Part shown: in pieces, positions 32,571 through 41,780 of the stretch
Numbering within the stretch: position 1 is the first letter of the stretch
Layout: each line of letters opens with the position of its first letter
Source of the DNA: Caldilineaceae bacterium
Lineage (GTDB): Bacteria > Chloroflexota > Anaerolineae > Caldilineales > Caldilineaceae
Assembly (NCBI GenBank): GCA_019637695.1
Contig: JAHBVG010000058.1
Location: forward strand, 1 to 41,790
DNA length: 41,790 bases
Direction: 5' to 3'
Made by a program: the position numbers and the translations under genes
Notes under the pieces: model-generated
The model's input: only the letters and a program-made list of their open reading frames with translations
What the model was told of the DNA's origin: nothing
Database searches by the model: none

Positions 32571-35462
32571 TTACTGACCAACACTCGGCAAGTGGATCTT
32601 TTGCGCCACGGCGACGCGAGGCTGCATGGCTGGGTCGCCGAAGAGGATGAAGGTACGTAGGGTCTCCTGGCAACAGATCCCCTGGCTAAAGAGGGTAAGT
32701 TGCCCAGCCTCGACAAGGGCACCGATGCGTTTGTCCGGCGGATCTCCCCAATAGTGGGTGAAAAAGCCGCGTTGGAGCGCGTCGTGCCCGTAGGAGACAC
32801 CCAACCCAGAGGAACCCCAGACGGCAACGGCGCCGCCATCCTCGTGCAAGAGCAGACGCTCGTCCATGGTCGTGCCTGCAAAGGCGGGCGTTTGGAATGC
32901 TCCGGTAAGACAGGTCATCTCCAACACAATCGCCGGACTGTCACGATTGGTGAGCAGATCCACGTCGTAAAGGCCCAAGAGATAAGACGGCGTCATGTTG
33001 AGATCGGTCAATGCCCACTGCCAGAAGTGGGCGTGTCCAACATAGGTAACAAAGCCAGCGCCCGCGGAAAAGGCGTCAATTGTCTTTTGGCGCGCGGTCA
33101 ACCCATCAGGAATGCGCCAGGATGCGCTCTTGTGATCCTCGGATGGATCGTAGAAGATGCGCTCAACTATCAGCCCGGCGGGTTGTAACGCGATGCTCCG
33201 CTCGGCAGCGGCGGCAAAATCCCCGGCGCTATCCACCGATCCATCGGCCTGACGATAGTTATCGGCAACGTAGAGCGCTTTGGCGCTGCCCGGCAGCATC
33301 GGCCCTGTTGTCTCGTAGGTCAACAACTTTTCTATATAGGCATCCAATTCGGCGGCGCTCTTGGCAGGGATGCGCCCAATCATCAGATCCGGCAGTGGAT
33401 CGTCTAGCGCGTCCTCGCCGTCGAGTTGGGCGTAGCAGACATCGCAGGCTGTCTCGCCCAGCCAGGGATCGACCCTGGCGAGGTAGGGCGGCATGTAGTT
33501 GATATTGCCGCGCCCGGTGTAATCCCACGGATCACTGGTGCCATCGCCGATCAAGGTGACGGCGGCAGGGGCGCGGCTGCCCACGGCAGCGGCATAGCGC
33601 AAGAAGGAGCGGATGGCTTGCGGCGATACGTACCCACCACTCCAGCCCGCATAGATCGATTCTACATCCACGGCGGCGACAGCATACCCTTGTTTGATAC
33701 GGTGGGCGATCAACGGCGTCAACGCATCTAAAAAGAGGGGATGCGCAATGTAGAGCAGATCGGTGTTGAGGGCTGTCTGCCAGTCGTAAGGTGGGTTGAA
33801 TTCGATCTGTGGTCGATGGCGCAAATGCAGGCGATCGGGCGTCAACGCGCCCGCGGGGGGTGTCCTCAGCGATGCGTTTGACTGTCCCCCCTGGATGGTG
33901 GGCAGGTAGAGGACGGCCGCCGAGAGGGAAACGAGTAGATAGCGGCGCTGGCTCTGGCTATCCAACCAGAGTTCGCCATTCGCCCCAACCTCTGATGCGA
34001 TCACCACCGGCGCATGTGGATCGGTAATGTCATAGAGTCGGAAGGCAGAGGGTAGACTGCGCAACCGAAGACGAGCAGACGTATCCCCACTTTCGAAATA
34101 GCCCCCGCCGTTGTTGAAGTCTAAGGAGATTGGACGCAGCCAGGTGAGCCGGTCGATGCGCACGGCTGCCGGCGTGTTCGACGCCAAAGAGGCAACCAGG
34201 CTCTGCGTGTCCGCAGAGAGGATGAGTGGCTGCTCCCAATCGGCGCTCGCGCTCCAAGAAGAGGTCACCTGTTGGGATGAGTCGATCCCCTGAGTGTGGA
34301 TGCGCAGGGTATGCTCTTTGCCCAGGTAGGCTGTGCCGGTGAGGGTAAAAGCAGCGGTCGTCTGCAAAGGCGGCAGCCCAATCGGCGCCGACAACGTAAT
34401 GGCAATGGTAGGGAGATCGGGGCCTGCGCGCAGATCGGCCATGAACCAGTGATCGCCGTCAGGTCCAGGGTGCTGTGAGACGTATTGGGTAGGGGCATAC
34501 CATTCACCCCGCTCCCAGGCGGATTGGCGCTGGGGAAGCGTCTCACCCGATGCGGTGTGCGCCGGGCGCGTTGTCATGCGCAGACCAGGGCCAGAGGAGT
34601 GCGCCAGCCAATAGATGGATGTCTGGTTCCAGCGGTCGCCAGGTGCGGGCGCATAAAAGCGGATCAGATCCTCAGCCGCGACGATTTCCAGCGCAATGGG
34701 CTGATCCTGGTGATAGAGTTGTAACTGCGCCAGATTGGCGCGCGTGGCGATCCCCGATGCCAGTACCTCTTGAATCGACACCTCTTGGATGCCACCCTGC
34801 GTGACGATCAACTTGAGCGCGGCGCTGTTTGTGAGCGAGGAGGGTTCGGGGACAGGATCGGCCAGCCGCCACGCATCCTCGGCGCGGCGCGGACTCTCTG
34901 TCTGCCACAGGGATGCGCCCTCCACCGAAAAGCGCAGATCGATGACCTCGCGCACGACACCGCCCGCCTGATAGATAGGCAATACAGCCAGCACGCCGAT
35001 CCGTTCGCCGCGCATTTGCCCCTGGCGCAGCAAGATCACCGGCGCATCGGGCAAGGTAGGCGTGCCCTCAAGGCGCGGCAACGGGGGGAATTCCTCGCCA
35101 GTGGGCAGGATGCGCACGGGCAATTCAACCGGCGCGAAGTCGTGGCTGCGGGCAGAGAGGGCGCGGAAGGATAGAGCCTCTATCTGGATGGCAAAGTCAT
35201 CGCCCCGATCCAGGCGCAGTGTGATCAGCGACGCCGGGATCTCCAGCCCGTTCACCGCCACTCTGGGCCAGCTTTGCCAGGCAGCGTTTTCACTGCTGCG
35301 CGCCTGTGGATTGCGCCAGATCACCTCTATTCCGCTATCGGTTGTCTGAATTGAGGGCGACGGCGGCGCATCCTCATGGGCGTGGGTAAGGGCCGGGGAG
35401 ATAAGCAGGCTACACAACCAGAGCAGCAGTACAAGAAAATGATAATGCCGTTGATTTGTCAT
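32571..35462 (-). CDS. secreted C25 (gingipain-like) cysteine peptidase
   Basis: A 963-residue exported protease. The start at 35462 (MTNQRHYHFLVLLLWLCSLL) gives a classical signal peptide ending about THA-HED. An upstream ATG at 35486 is also possible; neither has a strong ribosome site. The N-terminal half is beta-rich, as in gingipain-type propeptides. The C25 domain includes AAVTLIGDGTSDPWDY, LPDLMIGRIPAKSAAELD, VTYVGHAHFWQW (candidate catalytic H810) and LEMTCLTGAF (candidate catalytic C851). No C-terminal type IX sorting domain is visible, so it is secreted or surface-bound by another route. It would degrade extracellular protein, complementing the glycan-degrading genes. Another role such as S-layer processing is possible. 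Confidence 0.87.
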   Translation of the reverse strand: MTNQRHYHFLVLLLWLCSLLISPALTHAHEDAPPSPSIQTTDSGIEVIWRNPQARSSENAAWQSWPRVAVNGLEIPASLITLRLDRGDDFAIQIEALSFRALSARSHDFAPVELPVRILPTGEEFPPLPRLEGTPTLPDAPVILLRQGQMRGERIGVLAVLPIYQAGGVVREVIDLRFSVEGASLWQTESPRRAEDAWRLADPVPEPSSLTNSAALKLIVTQGGIQEVSIQEVLASGIATRANLAQLQLYHQDQPIALEIVAAEDLIRFYAPAPGDRWNQTSIYWLAHSSGPGLRMTTRPAHTASGETLPQRQSAWERGEWYAPTQYVSQHPGPDGDHWFMADLRAGPDLPTIAITLSAPIGLPPLQTTAAFTLTGTAYLGKEHTLRIHTQGIDSSQQVTSSWSASADWEQPLILSADTQSLVASLASNTPAAVRIDRLTWLRPISLDFNNGGGYFESGDTSARLRLRSLPSAFRLYDITDPHAPVVIASEVGANGELWLDSQSQRRYLLVSLSAAVLYLPTIQGGQSNASLRTPPAGALTPDRLHLRHRPQIEFNPPYDWQTALNTDLLYIAHPLFLDALTPLIAHRIKQGYAVAAVDVESIYAGWSGGYVSPQAIRSFLRYAAAVGSRAPAAVTLIGDGTSDPWDYTGRGNINYMPPYLARVDPWLGETACDVCYAQLDGEDALDDPLPDLMIGRIPAKSAAELDAYIEKLLTYETTGPMLPGSAKALYVADNYRQADGSVDSAGDFAAAAERSIALQPAGLIVERIFYDPSEDHKSASWRIPDGLTARQKTIDAFSAGAGFVTYVGHAHFWQWALTDLNMTPSYLLGLYDVDLLTNRDSPAIVLEMTCLTGAFQTPAFAGTTMDERLLLHEDGGAVAVWGSSGLGVSYGHDALQRGFFTHYWGDPPDKRIGALVEAGQLTLFSQGICCQETLRTFILFGDPAMQPRVAVAQKIHLPSVGQ

Positions 35463-35618
35463 AAGATTATAATGATCGATAGGCATACCGCCTGTAGTAG
35501 CAATGCGAACAGCTTCATCCCGCGGATGGACGGTTGGTGCAAGCTTATCAGTAAGCGCAGGCGGGGTCAAACTCTTATAGAGAAAACAGATAGCGTTCGT
35601 ACAATCGTAGGGGCGCTT

Positions 35619-35670
35619 GCGGACGCAGCGTCCGCTTGCTGCGCCCGCCGGGTGCGGCAAGCAGCACCCG
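35619..35670. repeat. cluster of overlapping palindromes
   Basis: GCGGACG-CAG-CGTCCGC (35619-35635) and CGGGTGC-N8-GCACCCG (35649-35670) are perfect stems. A competing stem pairs GCTTGCTGCGCCC with GGGTGCGGCAAGC (35634-35662). The element lies in the 430-bp gap between the divergent genes at 35462 and 35892. Elsewhere in that gap I see no gene or clear promoter. Confidence 0.6.
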
Positions 35671-35891
35671 TACCGAATTGGATGAACCCAAACCCACCTC
35701 AGATCGCCTCAATCAGTTTGGCAGATTGGCCGCATCCGCTTATACTTCCAACGCGGCAGCAATGCCAGGATGAGATATGCACACACGCCGCTGCCGTCTC
35801 CGCCAACTTGTCCGTTGTCCCCTGTTTGCGAAAGTCACCGTTCGTTGAATCTGTGCGTATTTGTTCAAAGTTGATAGCAGAGGAAAAGCTC

Positions 35892-37094
35892 ATGTCCGGC
35901 AATGAATCATTATGGATACAAGGTCTCATTTTTTCGGCGATTGCGATTGGAGGCATCTTGCTGGTGGCATGGTGGCTCTACTTTTCGTCTGGCGCGGGGA
36001 ATGTAGAACAGGCGCACCCAGCGTCCCCACGTGTGGCAGTCTCTCTGGCAGCCATGATCGCCCTTTCCACTGGGCTCATGGTCTTTGGCGGGTATTGGGA
36101 TGCGGCTGAACATGTGGTAACGGGCATTGTCCCCGGTGGGGATGACTTTTTGTGGCCGCCCCATTTGATGATCTACGGCGCTTTTTTACTGGCGCTGCTC
36201 ATCTCCATTGGTGGGATCGTGGCGCTGGCGATCCCCAATTGGCGGGTGGGCGTACGCGATCCTCGTTTGTGGGTGCGACGCAATCCTTATGTGGGGGCAG
36301 CCGCGTTGGCCGCGGGTTACGGTCTGCTCTCTGTACCAGGGGATGCGATCTGGCATCTGCTCTTTGGCATCGATCTGACGGCGTGGAGTCCTCCTCATAT
36401 TTTCATCGCCGTGGCCGGCGCTGCAATGCCCCTGAGCGCGATCGGTCTGCTGTTTCAAGGACGCAAAGGAGCGATGGTCGTTCCCAGCGCCCAGAGTGTT
36501 GGCGTGCTGCTGCTCTTAGCATTAGCGTTCCACCTTCTCATCTTCATCGGGGTATTGGAGTGGGAAGTAGGCCGAGTTTTACGCCTGGTGGCCGAGCGCC
36601 CCATCTGGCTCTATCCTGTCCTTGTGGCGGGGATCTCTTTCTTCGCGCTGATTCTTGGGCGTCGTCTTGTCCCCGGCCCGTGGACAGCCACCACCTTTAC
36701 TCTCCTTTATTTTGCCTCGCGGCTGGGAATAGCGGCTGCGGTGACCGGGTTAAGCGGAACCGCGCCTCGCCTGACGCTGGTCTTCTTCCTCGGCGCGTTG
36801 CTGTTGGATATTGCAACCCAGAAACTCCATTTCTCAGGCTGGCGGCGCGTAATGCTTGAGGCAGGCGTCTTTACCCTTGGTTTTATCCTTGTGGCGTTGC
36901 CGACTATCGTCTTCTATCTTCAGCCCTATCTGCCCACCTTCACAGCGATGGATCACCTGCTGACCATTGTGATCACCTTTGCCGTCTGTGCGTTCCTCCA
37001 TCCGCTCGCCGTGGGAACAGGCGGCTGGCTCAGAGGAAATGCAGAACAAAGAGGTCAGGATGTACGCTATGGGAAGATACAAGTTGCCACTTGA
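35892..37094 (+). CDS. multi-pass membrane protein with duplicated DAxxH...PPH motif
   Basis: A 400-residue integral membrane protein, about ten hydrophobic segments. ATG 35892 has AGAGGAAAA upstream; the frame is open back to 35376, but that part runs through the palindromes and reads as low-quality sequence. The first segment is LIFSAIAIGGILLVAWWLYF. Two copies of a motif occur: DAAEH...WPPHLMIYG near residue 75 and DAIWH...WSPPHIFIA near residue 160. The paired His residues may bind heme or a metal. I do not know a family for it. Separated by 41 bp from the next gene on the same strand, but a functional link is uncertain. Confidence 0.8.
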   Translation: MSGNESLWIQGLIFSAIAIGGILLVAWWLYFSSGAGNVEQAHPASPRVAVSLAAMIALSTGLMVFGGYWDAAEHVVTGIVPGGDDFLWPPHLMIYGAFLLALLISIGGIVALAIPNWRVGVRDPRLWVRRNPYVGAAALAAGYGLLSVPGDAIWHLLFGIDLTAWSPPHIFIAVAGAAMPLSAIGLLFQGRKGAMVVPSAQSVGVLLLLALAFHLLIFIGVLEWEVGRVLRLVAERPIWLYPVLVAGISFFALILGRRLVPGPWTATTFTLLYFASRLGIAAAVTGLSGTAPRLTLVFFLGALLLDIATQKLHFSGWRRVMLEAGVFTLGFILVALPTIVFYLQPYLPTFTAMDHLLTIVITFAVCAFLHPLAVGTGGWLRGNAEQRGQDVRYGKIQVAT

Positions 37095-37135
37095 TGACAG
37101 ACAGGCGAGCCAATCATAGAGGAGAGAAGAACGCT

Positions 37136-37453
37136 ATGACCATATCCAAAAAGTTGGCCGCGCTGCAAGAGGCTTATTCTCAGGCGGAATTGCACCCGAT
37201 CCTTGACAGGCTGCTTGCCGAAAAGCTCGCCGAATATCGAGAGCGGCTGTCGGAATATGAATTTGATTTGCGCACCTTTGAAGAGCGCTATGGGGTCAAG
37301 TCTGCTGAATTGTACGACCAATTTGAGTCAGGCCAGCGCGGGGACGCCAAAGAGTTTTTAGAGTGGTTGGGGATCTATGATCACTATCTGCGCCTGAGCG
37401 GTCGCATTGAACGGATCGAGAGCGTCTTGAACGAGGCCGTACACAATTCGTAA
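37136..37453 (+). CDS. small coiled-coil protein, antitoxin-like
   Basis: A 105-residue acidic helical protein starting at ATG 37136, with AGAGGAG upstream; a TTG at 37091 is less likely. The core RTFEERYGVKSAELYDQFE, then GDAKEFLEWLGIYDHYLRL, fits a pattern (F..KYG..S..F...F..G..GD..EF.EW) that I recall from small proteins next to putative toxin genes in cyanobacteria and Chloroflexota. It ends 9 bp before the nucleotidyltransferase gene, so both are on one transcript. A toxin-antitoxin pairing is inference from this arrangement. Confidence 0.7.
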   Translation: MTISKKLAALQEAYSQAELHPILDRLLAEKLAEYRERLSEYEFDLRTFEERYGVKSAELYDQFESGQRGDAKEFLEWLGIYDHYLRLSGRIERIESVLNEAVHNS

Positions 37454-37462
37454 AGAGAGACT

Positions 37463-38317
37463 GTGGAACTACAACATCGCTTTATCGACGCATTCGCCCG
37501 ATTGGCCGCAGCGGATGAACGCATCCACGCCGCATGGTTAGAAGGCAGCTTCGGCGGGGGCATTGCCGATCGCTACTCGGATATAGATGCTCACCTGCTC
37601 GTGGACGCTGCCTGTCTTGACGCTTTCCGCCAGGGAGTGCGTTCCTGGCTGGAAAGCATAGCCGACCGCAATGGTCGGCATCCGCTGGTCCTCTTTAATT
37701 TGATCTTTGACGGGCAGATGGTCAACGCCCTGACTGTGGATGGTCTGCGCGTGGATCTCTGGCTGCACGCCGGGGATACGTTTGAAGCAAGTACGCCCAA
37801 TCTGCTCGTCCTTTGGGATCGGGGGGGCAGGCTAACTCCAGGTAAACTGCCTATACCACCATCCCCCGCCGAGGTCGCCGCCAAACTGACCTATCTTGTC
37901 CCCGAATTCTGGCGCTGTATCGCCATGCTGCCTGTAGGGGCTGGTCGCGGCGAGTTGGTCGCCGGCTTCCAGGGGTTGATCGTTGAGATCGGGCTGCTGG
38001 TTGATATGCTGATCGTGGGTAACGGGCGTCAAAAGGATCGGGGCGCCAAGGCTATCAACCATCTGCTCCCCGCCGACGTGCGCACAGAGATCGAGGGAGC
38101 GCTGCGCCTGCCCATCCTCGACCGGACCCAACTCGCCGCTGTTCACCTGCGCCTGGCCGCGTTGATGCAGCATCACGGGCCGATCCTCTGCGCACGGTGG
38201 GGTGTCGAGTATCCACAGGGGTTGGAGGATGCGGTGATGAGATATGTAATGAAAGAGTTAAGGGCAAATGGACATCTAGTTCTGAATGGAGAATCAGCGG
38301 GTGCCGATCAATTCTGA
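37463..38317 (+). CDS. nucleotidyltransferase-domain protein (MNT-like)
   Basis: A 284-residue protein starting at GTG 37463. Its N-terminal polymerase-beta-type nucleotidyltransferase motif is EGSFGGGIADRYSDIDAHL (G28-S29, metal-binding D40 and D42); the third acidic residue is probably in LRVDLWLH. The C-terminal half is helical. Such enzymes transfer nucleotides to drugs, tRNA or proteins. The small coiled-coil gene directly upstream suggests a toxin-antitoxin pair, but an aminoglycoside-type nucleotidyltransferase is also possible. The last 32 bp overlap the restriction-modification gene, linking the two in a defence module. Confidence 0.82.
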   Translation: MELQHRFIDAFARLAAADERIHAAWLEGSFGGGIADRYSDIDAHLLVDAACLDAFRQGVRSWLESIADRNGRHPLVLFNLIFDGQMVNALTVDGLRVDLWLHAGDTFEASTPNLLVLWDRGGRLTPGKLPIPPSPAEVAAKLTYLVPEFWRCIAMLPVGAGRGELVAGFQGLIVEIGLLVDMLIVGNGRQKDRGAKAINHLLPADVRTEIEGALRLPILDRTQLAAVHLRLAALMQHHGPILCARWGVEYPQGLEDAVMRYVMKELRANGHLVLNGESAGADQF

Positions 38318-40889
38318 TAAGCCTCACCTCTGGAAAGCTGACGTAGCCAGATCCATCGATTATTATAATGATTGGTTTCTACGCTTCGCGCCCCAGGTCT
38401 ATCGCCAACAGCGACAGATTCAAACTGAAATAGTGCTGGCTGAGATGAAACGGTCGAACTATCTTCGGCAGGTGGATGCAGGATTTCTTAAAGAACATCC
38501 AGGTTCTCTGCAAGTTTTGCGAATGGCAACAGCGCCACCGCTTGCCCGAGATCGACTCATTGGGTTGGCTTACGTAACGCCCAATTTGGTCAAGAGTATG
38601 GAGGGAAGGCCAGATCTACCACCAAGGATTCCCCCGCGCATTCCATCGAGCCAGTTGGATGATGAATTGGGGCGTATTTCCGAAGTCCTTGGGGAGTTAA
38701 TCGATATTGACATCTTTCCCTGGCTCAGTACAAATAGCGAACCAAGTGCAGAAGAAGTAAACCGCGCAGCGTCTGTCCTTGCGGATCGCCTTTGTGGCGC
38801 CATTTCTGACCCAATCATACGAAATGCACAAGAGCAACGCCAAAAAGGCGCCTTACGCGCCTGGTTTGAGGCAAACCAGTATCAATATGTGCAGCCAGCC
38901 CAGATTGTTGATATCACCCAAATGCATCCGGGTACATTTACATTTGGCTATAATATTCCTGTGCAATCAGGGGCGCGCACCATCAATATTACAGTTGATT
39001 GTATTGTCTCCCCGCTCAATGCAAAGGGAGCCGATCTCCCGATTGTCATTGAAGCAAAGTCTGCTGGCGACTTCACCAACACGAATAAACGCCGCAAAGA
39101 AGAAGCTCAAAAGCTGAGTCAATTGCACCGGACCTATGGAAGTCACCTGCAATTTATACTTTTTCTCTGTGGATATTTTGATTCAGGTTATCTTGGGTAT
39201 GAAGCGGCCGAAGGAATAGATTGGGTGTGGGAACATCACCTTCAAGATCTATCGGATCTTCTTTTAGACGTTACCCCCTCTGCTGAGAAGAGCCAGCCTC
39301 CTAATTTAAAAGAATCAGGTCAGATATACCAAAGTCTGGAAGACCGCAGGCTAGAACTACAGCGCCAATTGGATAGTCAGAAAGCTCAGGATGAGCGTAA
39401 CCGATTAGGACAATTTGCCACGCCCAGCCAGTTAGCGCAGGATATTTTGAAATGTGCCTACGCCTATGTAAGCCATTTGGAAGAAATAGATTTTTTGGAA
39501 CCAGCGCTTGGTACAGGTGCATTTTATTCAGCCATGTTAAGTACATTTCCTCCAATGCAAATTGGAGAGTGCCGTAGCTTTGAAGTCGACCCTCATTATG
39601 GCATTCCGGCACAGCATCTTTGGGCAGAAACAAATTTGCAAATTCAACTTGAGGATTTCACTGCTGAGGAAGGACCAAGCACCCCCTCTATGCAAGTGGA
39701 CTTACTTGCCACTAACCCACCCTATGTGCGTCATCATCATCTTTCCTCTATTAAGAAACAAGAATTGCAGGATAAGACCTATCAACTATTGGGGATAAGA
39801 CCGAGCAAACTTTCGGGACTCTATACCTATTTTATTTACCTTGCCCACGCATGGTTACGTGATGAAGGTATTGGCGCATGGTTAATTCCAACAGAATTCA
39901 TGGATGTCAACTATGGAGCATTGCTTAGAGAATACTTGCTTACACGCGTGACTCTTCTGCGCATCCATCGATTCTCGGCCTCAGATGTACAATTCGATGA
40001 TGCGCTGGTTTCATCCGCAGTGGTGATTTATCGAAAATCTCTACCCGATGCTGGACATGAAGTTGAATTCTCTTATGGCGGATCTGTAGAAACGCCAACC
40101 CAGGTAAACCGCATCCCTATTGCCCAACTGATTGGAGAGCAGAAATGGCCAGGTGCAAATCGGGCTGGCATTTCGCCATCTCCGCACAGTGGCACGATCA
40201 GAATTGGCGACCTGTTTGATATCAAGCGCGGAATTGCGACTGGCGCTAATGATTTCTTCATGGTAGATCAGGAGCGCATTGAAAAATTTAACCTTCCTTC
40301 CAAATATTTAACTCCTGTCTTGCCCAGTCCGCGCTATTTAGAAGGCTCGGTTATTCACGCCCTTCCCAACGGACAGCCCGATATAACGGCACAGATGTTT
40401 GTCCTCAGTTGTCCTCTTGCCATTGATCAAATTAGGGTAGAGCATCCGGGACTTTGGTCCTATTTGCAAGTGGGTATTAAAAATCGAATCGATCAGCGAT
40501 ATTTATGCAGACAACGCAGCCCCTGGTACTTGCTGGAATATCGTAAACCGGCCCCCTTTATTTGTTCGTATATGGGGCGAGTTACACCGTCGCGCGCAAA
40601 TCCATTCCGTTTTTTCCTAAACCATTCAATTGCAATCACGGCGAATGTGTTTTTGAATCTATATCCAACCCCCATGCTTCAAAAATCTCTTGAAACGGAC
40701 GAAACTTTAGGCTTGCAATTACTTGAACACCTAAATGCCATTGAACCAAACGTGTTGGTCGCAAATGGACGGACCTATGGCGGCAGTTTGCATAAACTCG
40801 AACCCAAGGAACTGGCGAATGTGCCGATTCCTGAGTTAGCGGCGCTGAAATACTCACGACCAATGCAGTACTCGTTTTCATTGGAGTGA
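38286..40889 (+). CDS. single-chain restriction-modification protein: XamI-like endonuclease fused to N6-adenine methyltransferase
   Basis: An 867-residue protein starting at ATG 38286 (GTG 38301, with GGAG nine bases before it, is the alternative). Residues 1 to about 330 resemble the XamI endonuclease family, with a PD-(D/E)XK centre: D238 in VDCIV and E256-A-K258 in IVIEAKSAGDF. A linker leads into ERNRLGQFATP (about 370), the start of TaqI/Eco57I-type methyltransferases. The SAM motif is LEPALGTGAF (404-413) and the catalytic NPPY is 477-480. A specificity domain follows (IRIGDLFDIKRGIATGANDF). It would both cut and modify one target site; XamI itself reads GTCGAC, but the target here is unknown. 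Codons are visibly more AT-rich than those of the neighbours, a sign of acquisition by transfer. Confidence 0.88.
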   Translation: MENQRVPINSDKPHLWKADVARSIDYYNDWFLRFAPQVYRQQRQIQTEIVLAEMKRSNYLRQVDAGFLKEHPGSLQVLRMATAPPLARDRLIGLAYVTPNLVKSMEGRPDLPPRIPPRIPSSQLDDELGRISEVLGELIDIDIFPWLSTNSEPSAEEVNRAASVLADRLCGAISDPIIRNAQEQRQKGALRAWFEANQYQYVQPAQIVDITQMHPGTFTFGYNIPVQSGARTINITVDCIVSPLNAKGADLPIVIEAKSAGDFTNTNKRRKEEAQKLSQLHRTYGSHLQFILFLCGYFDSGYLGYEAAEGIDWVWEHHLQDLSDLLLDVTPSAEKSQPPNLKESGQIYQSLEDRRLELQRQLDSQKAQDERNRLGQFATPSQLAQDILKCAYAYVSHLEEIDFLEPALGTGAFYSAMLSTFPPMQIGECRSFEVDPHYGIPAQHLWAETNLQIQLEDFTAEEGPSTPSMQVDLLATNPPYVRHHHLSSIKKQELQDKTYQLLGIRPSKLSGLYTYFIYLAHAWLRDEGIGAWLIPTEFMDVNYGALLREYLLTRVTLLRIHRFSASDVQFDDALVSSAVVIYRKSLPDAGHEVEFSYGGSVETPTQVNRIPIAQLIGEQKWPGANRAGISPSPHSGTIRIGDLFDIKRGIATGANDFFMVDQERIEKFNLPSKYLTPVLPSPRYLEGSVIHALPNGQPDITAQMFVLSCPLAIDQIRVEHPGLWSYLQVGIKNRIDQRYLCRQRSPWYLLEYRKPAPFICSYMGRVTPSRANPFRFFLNHSIAITANVFLNLYPTPMLQKSLETDETLGLQLLEHLNAIEPNVLVANGRTYGGSLHKLEPKELANVPIPELAALKYSRPMQYSFSLE

Positions 40890-40916
40890 TAGGTGCTTGC
40901 CTCCCTGACAGAGTTC

Positions 40917-40945
40917 TGACAAGGGTATACGTCTGTGCTACAATT
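40917..40945 (+). promoter_or_regulatory. probable promoter of the LysM/lamin-tail gene
   Basis: CTGACA (40917-40922), a 17-base spacer and TACAAT (40940-40945) fit a sigma-70 promoter. Start of transcription would be near 40952, about 67 bases before ATG 41019. Confidence 0.6.
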
Positions 40946-41018
40946 CCTCCACTGAGAAGTTCCCGCTTTGTGAACAAATAAACGCAGCGAACGCGCGTTT
41001 CTGGGAAGATGCTTTTGT

Positions 41019-41780
41019 ATGAATCGACGCCAATTGCTTTTTGTCGTCTTGCTCAATAGCCTGGTAAGCCTTGTCATTGCCATTGTCGTGGTCTGGGTGG
41101 CCGAGATCCGGCGGCCCGATCTGGAGGAATTGGCGGTCCGCTACACCCCGCCGCCCGTGGTGATGATCGCCACTTCTACTGCGGAAACTGTCCCCCTTCA
41201 GCCAGAAGTGCAGCAGACGCCACTCCCTGCGGAGAATCCCGCGCCCACGCCCACGCCGCAACCTCAAACTGGGGAACCCGAAATTTATGTGGTGCAGCCA
41301 GGGGACAGCCTCTTTGGCATCGCACTGCGCTACAATGTGACGGTTCAGCAATTGATGGATGCCAACAACCTGACCAATCCTGATTTTCTCTTTTCGGGGC
41401 AGCGATTGGAGATCCCCGTGGCGGGTACAGTCCCTAATTCAGCCAATGCGGCGTCGACGTCACCTACCCCCAGCAGCGGATTAACCATGCGCGTCGCGCA
41501 GCCCGGAAATCTGAGCGATGAACATGTGCTGATCGTGAATGAGAGCAACAGCGCCGTCAATCTGCAAGGGTGGACCCTGGGCAAAGTCAATGGGCCAGTC
41601 TATGCCCTGAGCGATCTGCCACTCTTCCCCGGCGGCAGCGTGCGCATCCACACCGAGAGCGGCCAGGATGACAGCCTCAACCTCTACTGGTCCCTCTCCA
41701 ACCCTGTCTGGGAGAGCGGCGCCGTCGCCCGCCTCTTCAATCAGGATGGGCGCGAAGTGGTGAGTTATACGGTTCCGTAA
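41019..41780 (+). CDS. membrane-anchored LysM plus lamin-tail domain protein
   Basis: A 253-residue protein starting at ATG 41019, with GGGAAG upstream. An N-terminal membrane segment (LLFVVLLNSLVSLVIAIVVV) anchors it with the rest outside. A Pro/Thr/Glu-rich linker leads to a LysM domain at about 88-135 (YVVQPGDSLFGIALRYNV), which binds peptidoglycan or related glycans. A second Ser/Pro linker and a lamin-tail (LTD) beta-sandwich follow from about 165 to the end (LIVNESNSAVNLQGWTLG). This domain pairing recurs in Chloroflexota surface proteins; its role is structural or adhesive by inference. The gene is complete and ends 10 bp before the window edge. Confidence 0.88.
   Translation: MNRRQLLFVVLLNSLVSLVIAIVVVWVAEIRRPDLEELAVRYTPPPVVMIATSTAETVPLQPEVQQTPLPAENPAPTPTPQPQTGEPEIYVVQPGDSLFGIALRYNVTVQQLMDANNLTNPDFLFSGQRLEIPVAGTVPNSANAASTSPTPSSGLTMRVAQPGNLSDEHVLIVNESNSAVNLQGWTLGKVNGPVYALSDLPLFPGGSVRIHTESGQDDSLNLYWSLSNPVWESGAVARLFNQDGREVVSYTVP

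Noticed and set aside
35376..35891. N-terminal extension of the membrane protein upstream of ATG 35892
   Set aside because: It runs through the palindromic cluster and the protease signal-peptide region, and shows no membrane or domain features; ATG 35892 has a ribosome site.
15128..41460. Depletion of GTCGAC sites as evidence of the XamI-like enzyme's specificity
   Set aside because: Several GTCGAC sites are present in the window, for example near 15128, 26694, 30208 and 41454, so avoidance cannot be claimed, and the target of this enzyme is unknown.
1..41780. CRISPR array or prophage
   Set aside because: No regularly spaced repeats, integrase, capsid, terminase or tail genes were seen; the repeats present are isolated palindromes.
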